Positions 35,279 to 43,641 of a stretch of DNA of 64,000 nucleotides are shown one piece after another (within the stretch, counting starts at the first letter, position 1; every line of letters begins with the position of its first letter). Origin of the DNA: Streptomyces sp. CNH099 (GTDB lineage: Bacteria > Actinomycetota > Actinomycetes > Streptomycetales > Streptomycetaceae). The notes below the pieces were generated by a model. That model was not told the origin of the DNA. It saw only the letters and a list, made by a program, of their open reading frames with translations, and did no database searches. Position numbers and translations under genes: made by a program. Where the stretch lies: the NCBI GenBank assembly GCA_000514715.1, contig AZWL01000001.1, forward strand, positions 620,186-684,185, read 5' to 3'.

Positions 35279-37359
35279 CTCACGAGGACGAAGACGGCGG
35301 CGAGGACGGTGAAGGCCGCGACGGCCTGGGCGAGATAGGTGTGCAGCTGGCCGGTCTGCGGGCGGCGGGCGAGCCGGCCGAGCGCGCGGCCCGCGGCCCC
35401 GACGCCCTCGACCGCGCCGTCGACCGCACCCTCCAGCCGGCGGTCGACGCCGCGGGCGAGCCGGACGGCCCCGCGGGCGAGGCCGTCCACGCCGCGGTCC
35501 AGGACCCGGTCGTCGAAGGCGGCCAGCGCGGCGGCGAGCCGCCGCACCGGGCGGACGAGGAGGGCGCGGGCCGCGGCCTCCAGGCCGAGCCACGCCGCGG
35601 CGGCCGAGGTGAGCCGCGCGGGTACGGGGGCACGGCGGTCGCCCCACGCCCAGACGGCGGCCGCCGCGGCCAGGGCGAGCCCGGCGGAGAGCACGAGCTC
35701 CCAGGCGTGCGGCGCGGCTTCGCCGCGAGCGCCGAGGCGGTCGGCGACGGCCGCGCGGGGGCCGGGCAGCGCGAGGACGCCGAGACCCGCGGCGGCGAGG
35801 GCGAGTACGGCGAACGAGAGCGCCCCGGGGAGCGGGACGGCGGACGCGGCGGGGCTGCGGTCGGGAGGGCCGGCGGTGTCGGTGTCGGCGCGCGGGTCCC
35901 TCGGCCCGGCGGGCGGCGCGCCCTGGAGCGCGCCGCCCGGCGCGTCCGCCGGAGCGGCGGAGGCGGCTTTCCCGGCTGGGGTGCGGCTGGGTTCCGCGGG
36001 CCGGACCCGGGCGGGTTCCGCGGGCGGGAGCCGGGGTTCCTCCCCCGCCGGCACCCGGGCACCCGCCGCGGGCGACTCCCGGGCGGCCTCCGCCGCCCCG
36101 GGCGGGTGCCAGACGTACCACAGGGCCTTGGCGCTGTAGACCGCCGAGACCACGGCCGCGGCCACCCCCGCCGCGTACAGCGCCGGGCTGTGCTCCAGCG
36201 CCCCGGCCAGCAGCACGTCCTTCGCGGCCCAGAGCGCCAGCGGCGGTACGCCCGCGAGGCTCAGCGCGGCCACGGTGAACGCCGCGCCCGCGCCGCGGGT
36301 CCGGCGGGCGGCGCCGCGCAGCGCGGGCAGGGTGCGCGCGCCGAACGCCGTCAGCCAGCAGCCCGCCGCCAGGAAGGCCAGGCTCTTCGCCGCCGCGTGC
36401 GCCGCGAGCTGCAGGGTGCCGCCGGTGGTCGCGGCCGTCCCGGCCGCGAGCACCATGAAGCCGATCTGGGCGCAGCTGGAGGCGGCGAGCAGCTGCTTGA
36501 GGTCGGTCTGCGCCACCGCGACCAGGCCGAGGGTGAGCGCCGTGGCCGCGCCGGCCCAGGCCGCCGCGTCGTCGCCCCAGCCGGAGGCGGCGAGCAGCGG
36601 CCGCAGCCGCAGCAGCAGGTACGCGCCGGCGACGACCATCGTCGCCGAGTGCAGCAGCGCCGAGACGGGCGTGGGGCCCTGCATCGCCCGCGACAGCCAG
36701 AAACTGAACGGCAGCTGGGCGGACTTGCCCAGCGCCGCGACGAGGACGCCCGCGGTCAGCAGGTGCAGCCACGGTGCCGGCACCCCCGCCAGCCCGTCCA
36801 GCTCCGTCCCCGCCGCCGAGCCGCCGGCCAGGGCCGCGCCCGCGGCCAGGTACAGCCCCAGGTCCGCGCCCCGGGTCGTCACGAACGCGACGCCCGCCGC
36901 CTCCACCCGCGCCGGATCGCGCCACCAGAAGCCGATCAGCGCCCACGACGCGGCGCCCATGGCCTCCCAGCCCATCAGCAGCGCGGGCAGGGTCGTCGCC
37001 GTGACCGTGACGAGCATGGCGCCGCTGAACAGCAGCATGAGGCCGAAGAAGCGGGCCCGCGGCTCGCCGGCGCCGACGTCCGCGACGCTGGCGAGCAGCA
37101 CGGCCAGGGTGACGGCCGCGACGGTCACCGCCACCGGCCCGGACAGGCCGTAGGCGCCGAGCCCGAAGGGCAGCCCCGCCAGCAGCGGCGCCTGCGCCGC
37201 CGGCCGCTCGACGGCGGCGTACACCGCCAGGGCGAGCACGGCGGCGGCGACCGCGACGGCCGCGCCCGGCGCGTACCGGTCGGCCCGGCGGCCGGCCGCG
37301 GCGAGCAGCGCGCCGGCGGTGAGCGGCACGGCGACCAGCGCCCACAGCGCCGCGGTCAC
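35275..37359 (-). CDS. nuoL: NADH-quinone oxidoreductase subunit L-like
   Basis: The 694-residue protein is the largest antiporter-like subunit, with a C-terminal amphipathic segment. The helix-5 Glu is kept (LLMGWEAMGAASWALIGFWW), as are channel lysines in LGKSAQLPFSFWLSRAMQGP and WAAKDVLLAG. Between about residues 410 and 500 it has an unusual Pro/Ala/Arg-rich insertion (for example PAEPARVRPAEPSRTPAG) where other NuoL proteins have a short loop. GTG 37359 overlaps the nuoK stop by 4 bases. The insertion is probably a disordered cytoplasmic or periplasmic loop that lengthened by repeat expansion. Confidence 0.92.
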   Translation of the reverse strand: MTAALWALVAVPLTAGALLAAAGRRADRYAPGAAVAVAAAVLALAVYAAVERPAAQAPLLAGLPFGLGAYGLSGPVAVTVAAVTLAVLLASVADVGAGEPRARFFGLMLLFSGAMLVTVTATTLPALLMGWEAMGAASWALIGFWWRDPARVEAAGVAFVTTRGADLGLYLAAGAALAGGSAAGTELDGLAGVPAPWLHLLTAGVLVAALGKSAQLPFSFWLSRAMQGPTPVSALLHSATMVVAGAYLLLRLRPLLAASGWGDDAAAWAGAATALTLGLVAVAQTDLKQLLAASSCAQIGFMVLAAGTAATTGGTLQLAAHAAAKSLAFLAAGCWLTAFGARTLPALRGAARRTRGAGAAFTVAALSLAGVPPLALWAAKDVLLAGALEHSPALYAAGVAAAVVSAVYSAKALWYVWHPPGAAEAARESPAAGARVPAGEEPRLPPAEPARVRPAEPSRTPAGKAASAAPADAPGGALQGAPPAGPRDPRADTDTAGPPDRSPAASAVPLPGALSFAVLALAAAGLGVLALPGPRAAVADRLGARGEAAPHAWELVLSAGLALAAAAAVWAWGDRRAPVPARLTSAAAAWLGLEAAARALLVRPVRRLAAALAAFDDRVLDRGVDGLARGAVRLARGVDRRLEGAVDGAVEGVGAAGRALGRLARRPQTGQLHTYLAQAVAAFTVLAAVFVLVR

Positions 37360-37661
37360 TCCTTCAACTCCGCGGCCTCGTCGGTCATGTCGGCCTCCCG
37401 GGTGCGGAAGAGCGCGGTGACCACGGCGAAGCCGACGGCCATCTCCACCGCCATCACGGTGACGGCCAGCACGACGAGCACCTGCCCGTCGGTGGCGGCG
37501 GGAGCGACGAAGTGCCAGACCGCGGCGGCGGCGAGGATGACGCCGCCGAGCATCAGCTCCAGGCCCATCATCAGCATCACGATCGACTGCTGGGTGAGCG
37601 CGCCGAACAGCCCGATGCAGAACAGGGCGGCGGCCGCCAGCAGGAACAGCTCCAGCGTCAC
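37356..37661 (-). CDS. nuoK: NADH-quinone oxidoreductase subunit K-like
   Basis: This 101-residue, three-helix membrane subunit has the family length. The two buried glutamates are present in LMMGLELMLGGVIL (near residue 35) and VTVMAVEMAVGFAVV (near 72). These residues link the quinone site to the antiporter subunits in complex I. GTG 37661 overlaps the nuoJ stop by 4 bases. Confidence 0.93.
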   Translation of the reverse strand: MTLELFLLAAAALFCIGLFGALTQQSIVMLMMGLELMLGGVILAAAAVWHFVAPAATDGQVLVVLAVTVMAVEMAVGFAVVTALFRTREADMTDEAAELKE

Positions 37662-38248
37662 GGGCCCGCCCCTCCGCGTACGCGAGCGCCGCCGTCCCCG
37701 CCGTCCCCACGGTCGCCGGCGCGGCGGGCGCGCAGGTCGTCGCCGAAGCGGTCGTACCGGCCGCGCCGGGTGGCGAGCACGACGGTGGCGACGATGGTGG
37801 CGAAGAGGGCCAGGCCCAGCGTCATCATGGTCAGCATGTGCGGGCCCATCAGCGACTCGCCCAGCGCCTTCGTCGGATCAGCGGCCGGCTCCCCGCGCCG
37901 CCGGGGCCACGGGGTCAGCAGGACGCCGGCGGCCAGGAGCACGAAGACGCCCCCGGAGATCACCGCCGCGCCCCGCCTGTTGTGCAGCATCGACATGGGC
38001 ATCAGCCCGGCCGGGTTCATCATGAACATCACCATGAACACGCCCATCAGGGCCATCTCGATCGTCATCATGAGGACGACGACCACGCCGAGGTAGTCGA
38101 GACCGAGCCGGACGACCAGGCCGCCGACGCACAGCAGGGACGCCAGCAGCGCGTACGTCGCCCTAGCCATGGACGCGAAGCGGAACACCATGACCGCGGC
38201 GGCCACCGCCGGCCCGGCCAGCGCCCAGAACACCACGTCATCGAGCAT
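37658..38248 (-). CDS. nuoJ: NADH-quinone oxidoreductase subunit J-like
   Basis: This 196-residue protein has five predicted helices. The conserved segment DYLGVVVVLMMTIEMALMGVFMVMFMMNPAG covers helix 3, where NuoJ has a pi-bulge and a key Tyr/Glu region. The C-terminal 40 residues are Arg/Gly-rich and probably cytoplasmic. ATG 38248 lies 18 bases after the nuoH stop. It forms the connection between NuoH and the antiporter subunits. Confidence 0.88.
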   Translation of the reverse strand: MLDDVVFWALAGPAVAAAVMVFRFASMARATYALLASLLCVGGLVVRLGLDYLGVVVVLMMTIEMALMGVFMVMFMMNPAGLMPMSMLHNRRGAAVISGGVFVLLAAGVLLTPWPRRRGEPAADPTKALGESLMGPHMLTMMTLGLALFATIVATVVLATRRGRYDRFGDDLRARRAGDRGDGGDGGARVRGGAGP

Positions 38249-38266
38249 CCGTGCGGGCTCCTTCCC

Positions 38267-39202
38267 TCATCGGTTCAGGACGACGACGGCGACGACCAGC
38301 GCCTGCAGCAGCGTCAGCGGCACGAGCACCGTCCACGCGAACTCCAGATAGCGCTCCATGCGCAGCGTCGGCAGTAGCCGCCGCCCGGCCACCAGCAGTC
38401 CGAGCACAGCGGCCGTCTTCAGCAGCGTCCACGCCCACGCCGGCAGCCACGGCCCGTGCCCGCCGCCCAGGAACAGCGGGACGCTGAACCCGGCGGTGAC
38501 CACCAGCAGCAGCCACCGCCCGGCCAGCAGCACCAGCCGGTCCACGCCCGCGTGCTCGGCGGCCGCACCGCCCGCCGCGTCCCGCCCCAGCGGGTGGTCG
38601 AACGGGCCCCAGAAGGCCATCGCCAGCGCGCTCAGCAGGAACACCGCGAACGCCGCCGGCATCCACACCGCGAACCACAGCCCCCGCTGGGCCGCCACCA
38701 CCTCGCCCACCCGCAGCGACTCGGCGCCCAGCGCCGCGGTGGTGATCGCGAACATGTGCGGCAGTTCGTACGCCAGCCCCTGGGCGAGAAAGCGGTAGCC
38801 GCCGATCAGCGACAGCGCCGAGTTCGGCCCCCAGCCGGCCAGCCACACCGCCGCCCACGCCAGCGCCTCCATCGCGTTGAACCACACCACGCCCACGACC
38901 GGGTCGGTGACGGCCCGGAACCCCCACGGGAGCACGGCGCCGGCGAGCACGGCGGCGACCGGGACGAGCGCGATGCCGATACGGCCCAGCCACGGGTCGC
39001 CGGCGGTGGTGCGCCGCGGCTGCCCGCCCAGCAGCCGCAGTCCCGTGCGCAGCGGCGCCGGGGCCGCCCGCAGCGGCCGGCCGCCGCGACCGCGCTCGGC
39101 CGCGGCGGTGAGCACGGCGTCGAGCCCCGCGACGACCGCCGCCGCGGCGACGAGGGCGAACGGCAGCAGCACGACGGCCCACAGCGGCGCGGTGTCAGCC
39201 AC
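38267..39202 (-). CDS. nuoH: Degenerate NADH-quinone oxidoreductase subunit H-like
   Basis: The 311-residue protein has about eight helices in the NuoH order (GLAYELPHMFAITTAALGAES, VWMPAAFAVFLLSALAMAFWGPFDHPLG, WTLLKTAAVLGLLVAGRRLLPTLRMERYLEFAW). It is short for the family, and motifs lining the quinone tunnel are changed. The first loop lacks the R-x2-GPNR-type signature (AERGRGGRPLRAAPAPLRTG), and the AExNRxPFDLxExExELVxG loop reads AMAFWGPFDHPLGRD without its conserved glutamates. Canonical quinone chemistry is therefore doubtful. GTG 39202 overlaps the preceding hybrid gene by 8 bases. Confidence 0.8.
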   Translation of the reverse strand: MADTAPLWAVVLLPFALVAAAAVVAGLDAVLTAAAERGRGGRPLRAAPAPLRTGLRLLGGQPRRTTAGDPWLGRIGIALVPVAAVLAGAVLPWGFRAVTDPVVGVVWFNAMEALAWAAVWLAGWGPNSALSLIGGYRFLAQGLAYELPHMFAITTAALGAESLRVGEVVAAQRGLWFAVWMPAAFAVFLLSALAMAFWGPFDHPLGRDAAGGAAAEHAGVDRLVLLAGRWLLLVVTAGFSVPLFLGGGHGPWLPAWAWTLLKTAAVLGLLVAGRRLLPTLRMERYLEFAWTVLVPLTLLQALVVAVVVLNR

Positions 39203-40532
39203 GGACGACCGCCCCCACCTCGTCGAGGTCGGGGTCGAGGCTGGCCACGATCACGCGCGCGGACGCGAACTCGGCGCCGCGCAGCAGTTCCGGCAGGGCG
39301 TCGAGCAGCGCGTCCGACGGCGCCCGGGGGCCGCCGAGCCGCCCCCGCGGGCCGTCCCGGTCGTACGGCCGCAGGGGCCGGTCGTCGTCCGCCTCGGCGG
39401 CGCAGCGCACGGCGTCGTCGAGCCAGACGAGCAGCCGGTCGTACGCGTCGCCGTCCGCGGCCAGCGCCGGGCCGGTCACCCCGAACCGCCGCGCCCCGGC
39501 CGCGGGCAGCGCGCCCAGCCCGGCGGTCAGCCCGCGCAGCACGCGCGAGCGCCGGACCCGGCGCACGAGACGGCCCAGCTCGGCACTCCACTCCCGCGCC
39601 GGCGCCCCGCCGAGCACGGCGTCGCGCAGCCGCCGGGCCCGGGCCGCCGGGTCGGGCCATCCGGAGACCGCGAGCAGGCGCGCGGCGCTGTCGAGGTGCG
39701 CGGCGCAGCGGCGCCGGGCGGCGGTGCCGCGGGGGACGTGCGCACCGCGCGCGGCGCGCAGCCACGGCTCGTCCCAGTACGGCAGCCCGCCCGGAGCAGG
39801 CGGCGGGAGGGGGCGTACCCCGGCGTGCTGGACGACGTCTCCCTGGAGCGCGACGTCCAGCACCAGTCCCGCGGGCCAGTCGGCGAGCCCCGGGCCGAGC
39901 GGCAGGTGCAGCCGGTCCAGGCGGAGCCCGTCGCGGTCGTCGGCCCGCCCGGCCATGGGCAGTCCGGCGACGACACCGCCGTGCCCGTGGTGCTCCCCGT
40001 GGTCTCCGTGACCGCCGTGGTCGTCATGACCATCGCGGCCGTCGTGACCACCGTGGCCGTCATGGTCGTCGTGGTCGTCGTGGCCGCCGTGACCACCGTG
40101 ACCGTCGTCACCACCGTGGCCGTCATGGTCGTCGTGGCCGTCGTGATCCCGATGCCCGCCCTGGTCCGCGTGGCCGCCGGGCCCGTCGTGGTCTGCCGAG
40201 TGCTCGCCACCGTCCCCGGGGACCGGCGCCGCCGCCGGACGGACCAGCGTGTCCAGTGCCGCTTCGACGTCGTACGCCCCGGCCACGGCGGACCGGGCCT
40301 TCGGGGAGGGGATCTGCCGCCAGAGCCCCTCCACCCACTCCTCGTCCGCCGCCCCGGCCGCCCCCACGACCACCAGCGCGCTCGCCGCCGCCGGACTCGC
40401 GGCCACGGGCCAGCCGCGCCGCCGCAGCCCCGCCTCCACCGCCAGCCGCGTCTCCGTGGCCCCCGGCAGGCAGGCGAGGAGAACGGCGGGGTGCCCCGCG
40501 CCGATCCGGAGCAGCACGTCCCTCAGGCCCAC
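39195..40532 (-). CDS. Soluble NuoB/NuoD-like hybrid with His/Asp/Gly-rich tract
   Basis: This 445-residue protein stands where nuoB-C-D would be. The N-terminal 100 residues resemble a NuoB-type fold by order (ALVVVGAAG, then WVEGLWRQIPSPKARSAVAG) but have none of the four FeS cysteines. Residues about 108-188 are a run of His/Asp/Gly units (HDGHDDHDGHGG-like). A segment like a NuoC/D-related strand follows (MAGRADDRDGLRLDRLHLPL, LVLDVALQGDVVQ) and then a helical C-terminus. Only three isolated cysteines are present. It probably caps or gates the membrane arm or binds divalent metal (inference). GTG 40532 overlaps the nuoA stop. Confidence 0.65.
   Translation of the reverse strand: MGLRDVLLRIGAGHPAVLLACLPGATETRLAVEAGLRRRGWPVAASPAAASALVVVGAAGAADEEWVEGLWRQIPSPKARSAVAGAYDVEAALDTLVRPAAAPVPGDGGEHSADHDGPGGHADQGGHRDHDGHDDHDGHGGDDGHGGHGGHDDHDDHDGHGGHDGRDGHDDHGGHGDHGEHHGHGGVVAGLPMAGRADDRDGLRLDRLHLPLGPGLADWPAGLVLDVALQGDVVQHAGVRPLPPPAPGGLPYWDEPWLRAARGAHVPRGTAARRRCAAHLDSAARLLAVSGWPDPAARARRLRDAVLGGAPAREWSAELGRLVRRVRRSRVLRGLTAGLGALPAAGARRFGVTGPALAADGDAYDRLLVWLDDAVRCAAEADDDRPLRPYDRDGPRGRLGGPRAPSDALLDALPELLRGAEFASARVIVASLDPDLDEVGAVVRG
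39969..40211. repeat. His/Asp/Gly coding repeat tract
   Basis: GTGGTC/GTGACC/GTCATG-type triplets repeat irregularly for about 240 bases and encode some 80 residues of mostly His, Asp and Gly in the NuoB/D-like hybrid. The pattern matches metal-buffering or metal-sensing tracts such as those of zinc transporters and nickel chaperones. Length variation between strains is likely. Confidence 0.8.
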
Positions 40533-40885
40533 CGCAGCGCGCCCTCGCGCCGGGCGTAGGCCACGGCCGCGAGGAGGATGCCCAGGAAGAGGAACATCTC
40601 GACCACGGCCGACGTGCCCCTCTCACGGACCACGCGCACCCACGGGTACATGAACAACATCTCCATGTCGAACGCCAGGAAGATCATCGTCACGGGGTAC
40701 CAGCGGACGTGGAACCGGGAGAACGCGTGCTCCTCGGGCGGCAGTCCGCCGCTGAACGGCCCTGATTCCAGCGGTCGCTGTCCGGCCCGCAGCCACGCGC
40801 CCAGCCCGTGCAGCGCCGCGAGGCCGCCGATCACGACGCCGAGCAGCACCGGCACCGGCTCCCATGCCGCCATGGCGAGCATCAT
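40523..40885 (-). CDS. nuoA: NADH-quinone oxidoreductase subunit A-like
   Basis: This 120-residue, three-helix membrane subunit has family motifs: RPLESGPFSGG, which stands in for the PYECG loop (no Cys), YPVTMIFLAFDMEMLFMYPW with the conserved FDxE, and the final helix LFLGILLAAVAYARREGAL. It opens the complex-I-like operon. ATG 40885 has GGGGTG about 8 bases upstream; GTG 40894 is possible. Only about 65 bases separate it from the upstream WGR gene on the same strand, so read-through is possible. Confidence 0.9.
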   Translation of the reverse strand: MMLAMAAWEPVPVLLGVVIGGLAALHGLGAWLRAGQRPLESGPFSGGLPPEEHAFSRFHVRWYPVTMIFLAFDMEMLFMYPWVRVVRERGTSAVVEMFLFLGILLAAVAYARREGALRWA

Positions 40886-40952
40886 GCCCGACACCCCGCG
40901 TCACGGCCAGACGCCACGACCGACAACGGAGGAAGCGGCTCCGCCGCCGCGG

Positions 40953-42404
40953 TCACAGCAGGCGGCGGATCTCTCCCCGGACCCGGTAGAAGCCGCCGGC
41001 CGCCGCGTGCAGGGAGTCCACGACGTAGCGGGCGCCCGGCTGCCGTATCGCCCGCGGGAACTGGACGTTCCACGACGGTTCGTACCCCTCGGTCAGCACG
41101 TGCACCCGGACGCGGCCGCCTTCCTGGACGCACTCCACGACGACCGCTCCGGCGGGGGCGTGGGCGACGCTCTCCACCGCGCTCACGGCCGTGGCCGGCG
41201 CGTACGTCGGCAGGGCCGCGTCTAGCTTGACGTCCCGCGCCACCGGCACCGTGCCCTGCTGCGCCGCGGCGACGGCGGCCTCGCTCGCGTCCACGCAGAC
41301 CAGCGAGCCGTCGGTGGTCACCAGGTACAGGCGTTCTCCGCGGTACTGCATCGACAGCGCCGAGCCGCCGCCCGTGCCCAGCTTCCACAGCCGGGCGCCG
41401 TCGCGGTCGAAGCAGTAGACGGACGACTGGGCGTCACCCGCGAAGACGAACCGCCCGCCGGGCGAGGTGGCGCACGAGTACACCGCGCTGTCGCAGGCGT
41501 ACGTGGCCTCGATCGTGCCGGTGGCCTTCGAGAGCCGCTGGGTCACGCGGTGCGCGGTGCCCGCGTACACGGCGTCGTCCTCCTGCCAGCCGAACAGGAC
41601 GCCGCCCCGCGTGGCCGTGTGCCACAGCTCGCCGCTGCCGTCGGGCGCGTACGCGGTGACGCCGCGGTGGTGGCCGTGGTAGACGGCCCGCTCGTCGGCG
41701 CGGACCAGCCAGGCGTGCTCGCCCCGGCTGCGGCGGGCCCACTGGTACTCGTCCTCGTGGTCGATGACCGTGAGCAGACCGGCGCGGTCCGAGACGCTCA
41801 GCACGCCCTCGTGGATGTCGAGCCAGAAGATGTCGACGTCGGCCGCGATGTCGTACGCGGCGAACGGCAGCTTCGAGGACAGGTCGTAGACCCGGCCGTC
41901 GTCGCAGCCCGCGTAGATCCAGAAGTCGTCGGCGACCAGGCACTTCACGCCGTCCGGCAGGCCGAACCGGGCGAGGACCCCGCCGTCGTGGTCCAGGGTG
42001 TAGACGTCGCCGGCCTGGTTGCCCACCCAGCAGCGGTCGTCGTCGACGTGGATGCCGAACGCCGAGGAGCCGGTGCGGAACCGCCACAGCACCGGGGCCA
42101 CGCGACGCGCGGTGGACGGGGCCGACGCCACGGAACGCCGGGTCACCGCGCGGGGGGCGCGCTGGCCCGGCACCGCCGGGGCGTACCCCTTGCGGACCTT
42201 CTCCCCCACCTTCTTCGCCGCGGCCGCCTTCGCCTTCTCCGCCGTGGGAAACGTCGTCGTCTGCGTCTGCCCGGCGGCGCCGATCCGCCCGTAACGCACC
42301 GTCACCACTAAGCCGTCGACGCTCACTTCGTAGAACTTGTGCGCCCCGCCGCCCTCCTGTGACAGCTCCAGATACGTGGTCGACTTCGTGGACCCGGCAG
42401 GCAT
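40953..42404 (-). CDS. WGR-domain and beta-propeller protein; contains a TTA codon
   Basis: The 483-residue protein starts with a WGR domain (about residues 10-85; KFYEVSVDGLVVTVRYGRIG, FPTAEKAKAAAAKKVGEKV). A WD40/PQQ-like propeller follows with repeated strands such as CWVGNQAGDVYTLDHDGG, IYAGCDDGRVYDLSS, VYAGTAHRVTQRL and RLYLVTTDGSLVCVDAS. WGR domains bind nucleic acid in poly-ADP-ribose polymerases and occur in MolR-like bacterial proteins; the role here is unknown. ATG 42404 has GGGGAGG 7 bases upstream. Codon 32 is TTA (42309-42311). It is divergent from the F420-type oxidoreductase. Confidence 0.85.
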   Translation of the reverse strand: MPAGSTKSTTYLELSQEGGGAHKFYEVSVDGLVVTVRYGRIGAAGQTQTTTFPTAEKAKAAAAKKVGEKVRKGYAPAVPGQRAPRAVTRRSVASAPSTARRVAPVLWRFRTGSSAFGIHVDDDRCWVGNQAGDVYTLDHDGGVLARFGLPDGVKCLVADDFWIYAGCDDGRVYDLSSKLPFAAYDIAADVDIFWLDIHEGVLSVSDRAGLLTVIDHEDEYQWARRSRGEHAWLVRADERAVYHGHHRGVTAYAPDGSGELWHTATRGGVLFGWQEDDAVYAGTAHRVTQRLSKATGTIEATYACDSAVYSCATSPGGRFVFAGDAQSSVYCFDRDGARLWKLGTGGGSALSMQYRGERLYLVTTDGSLVCVDASEAAVAAAQQGTVPVARDVKLDAALPTYAPATAVSAVESVAHAPAGAVVVECVQEGGRVRVHVLTEGYEPSWNVQFPRAIRQPGARYVVDSLHAAAGGFYRVRGEIRRLL

Positions 42405-42555
42405 GGCAGACCCCTCCCCGACATGGGCCCGCCGCCTCCCGGCCGGCCCGGCGACTCCGCATGCTAGGAGCCGCCACTGACATCCCGGTCCTGCCTCCGG
42501 CCGGGAGGCGCCTGCCGCCCGGTTTCTCCCCGCCCCGAACGGGAAGCCGTGCATT

Positions 42556-43527
42556 ATGGTGCAAATCGGATACACGATGATGACCGAGCAGGCCGGCCCC
42601 GGTGACCTGGTCGAGCACGTGGTCGGTGCCGAGGAGGCGGGCTTCGACTTCTCGGTCACCTCCGACCACTACTTCCCGTGGCTGCGCTCGCAGGGGCACA
42701 GCCCGTACGCCTGGTCCGTCCTCGGCGCCGCCGCGTACGCCACGTCACGCATCCCCCTCATGACGTACGTGACCTGCCCCCTCATGCGGTACCACCCCGC
42801 GGTCGTGGCGCAGAAGGCCGCGACGGTCCAGCTCCTCGCACAGGGCCGCTTCCGGCTCGGGCTGGGGGCCGGCGAGAACCTCAACGAGCACGTCGTCGGG
42901 CGCGGCTGGCCCGGCGCCGACGTCCGGCACGAGATGCTGGAGGAGGCCGTCGGCATCATCCGCGACCTCTTCGGCGGCCGCCACGTCACCCGGCACGGCA
43001 GGCACTTCTCCGTCGACTCGGCGCGGCTGTGGGACGTGCCGGACCGGCCGCCGCCGATCGGCATCGCGGTCTCAGGCGAGCAGTCCTGCGCGCTGGCCGG
43101 CCGGCTGGCCGACCTCGTCATCGCCACGGAGCCCAAGGCCGGGCTGCTGGAGTCCTTCGACCGGCACGGCGGCGCGGGCAAGCCGCGCGTGGGGCAGCTG
43201 CCGGTCAGCTACGACCCGGACCGGGAGGCGGCGGTCGCGCGCGCACACGACCAGTTCCGCTGGTTCGGCAGCGGCTGGAAGGTGAACGCGGAACTCCCCC
43301 ACCCGGACTCCTTCGCCGCCGCCACCCGGTTCGTCACCCCCGGCGACGTCGCCGCGTCGATCCCGTGCGGCGCCGACCCGGCCGCCTTCGTGGAAGCCGT
43401 CCGCCCCTTCGCGGACGCCGGCTTCACCGAGGTGGCGCTCGTCCAGATCGGCGGCGGGACGCAGCCGGCCTTCCTGCGGTGGGCGTCGCAGACGCTCCTG
43501 CCGGCGCTCCGCGAGGAGTTCGGCTGA
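42556..43527 (+). CDS. LLM-class F420-dependent oxidoreductase
   Basis: The 323-residue TIM-barrel protein belongs to the luciferase-like family. It is closest by pattern to the F420-dependent glucose-6-phosphate-dehydrogenase-related subgroup: VTSDHYFPWLRSQGHSPYAW, TYVTCPLMRYHPAVVAQKAA, RFRLGLGAGENLNEHVVG and GIAVSGEQSCALAGRLAD. The Asp in TSDH and Glu in GAGENLNE are typical cofactor-pocket positions. F420 use is inferred from the family; the substrate is unknown. ATG 42556 opens the conserved region, with GGGAAG upstream. A weak GCCGGC/GCCGGC stem follows at 43553-43572. Confidence 0.88.
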   Translation: MVQIGYTMMTEQAGPGDLVEHVVGAEEAGFDFSVTSDHYFPWLRSQGHSPYAWSVLGAAAYATSRIPLMTYVTCPLMRYHPAVVAQKAATVQLLAQGRFRLGLGAGENLNEHVVGRGWPGADVRHEMLEEAVGIIRDLFGGRHVTRHGRHFSVDSARLWDVPDRPPPIGIAVSGEQSCALAGRLADLVIATEPKAGLLESFDRHGGAGKPRVGQLPVSYDPDREAAVARAHDQFRWFGSGWKVNAELPHPDSFAAATRFVTPGDVAASIPCGADPAAFVEAVRPFADAGFTEVALVQIGGGTQPAFLRWASQTLLPALREEFG

Positions 43528-43641
43528 GGACCGCCCCGGCGCGGGTGTGCGGGCCGGCTGCATGACGCCGGCGCTTCCGCGGTACCCGGCAGATGCGGCC
43601 GCGGGTCCGCGCGGCCGGTCCCGAGACCAGGAGCGTCCGTC

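Noticed and set aside
39975..40200. Tract of short DNA repeats as a possible CRISPR-like or mobile repeat
   Set aside because: Units are irregular, triplet-phased and in frame with a protein, so this is a His/Asp/Gly coding repeat rather than spacers and repeats.
32307..40885. Complex-I-like genes as a formate hydrogenlyase or Mrp operon
   Set aside because: Separate A, H, J, K, L, M and N genes match complex I order. No hydrogenase large subunit or Mrp E/F/G genes are present.
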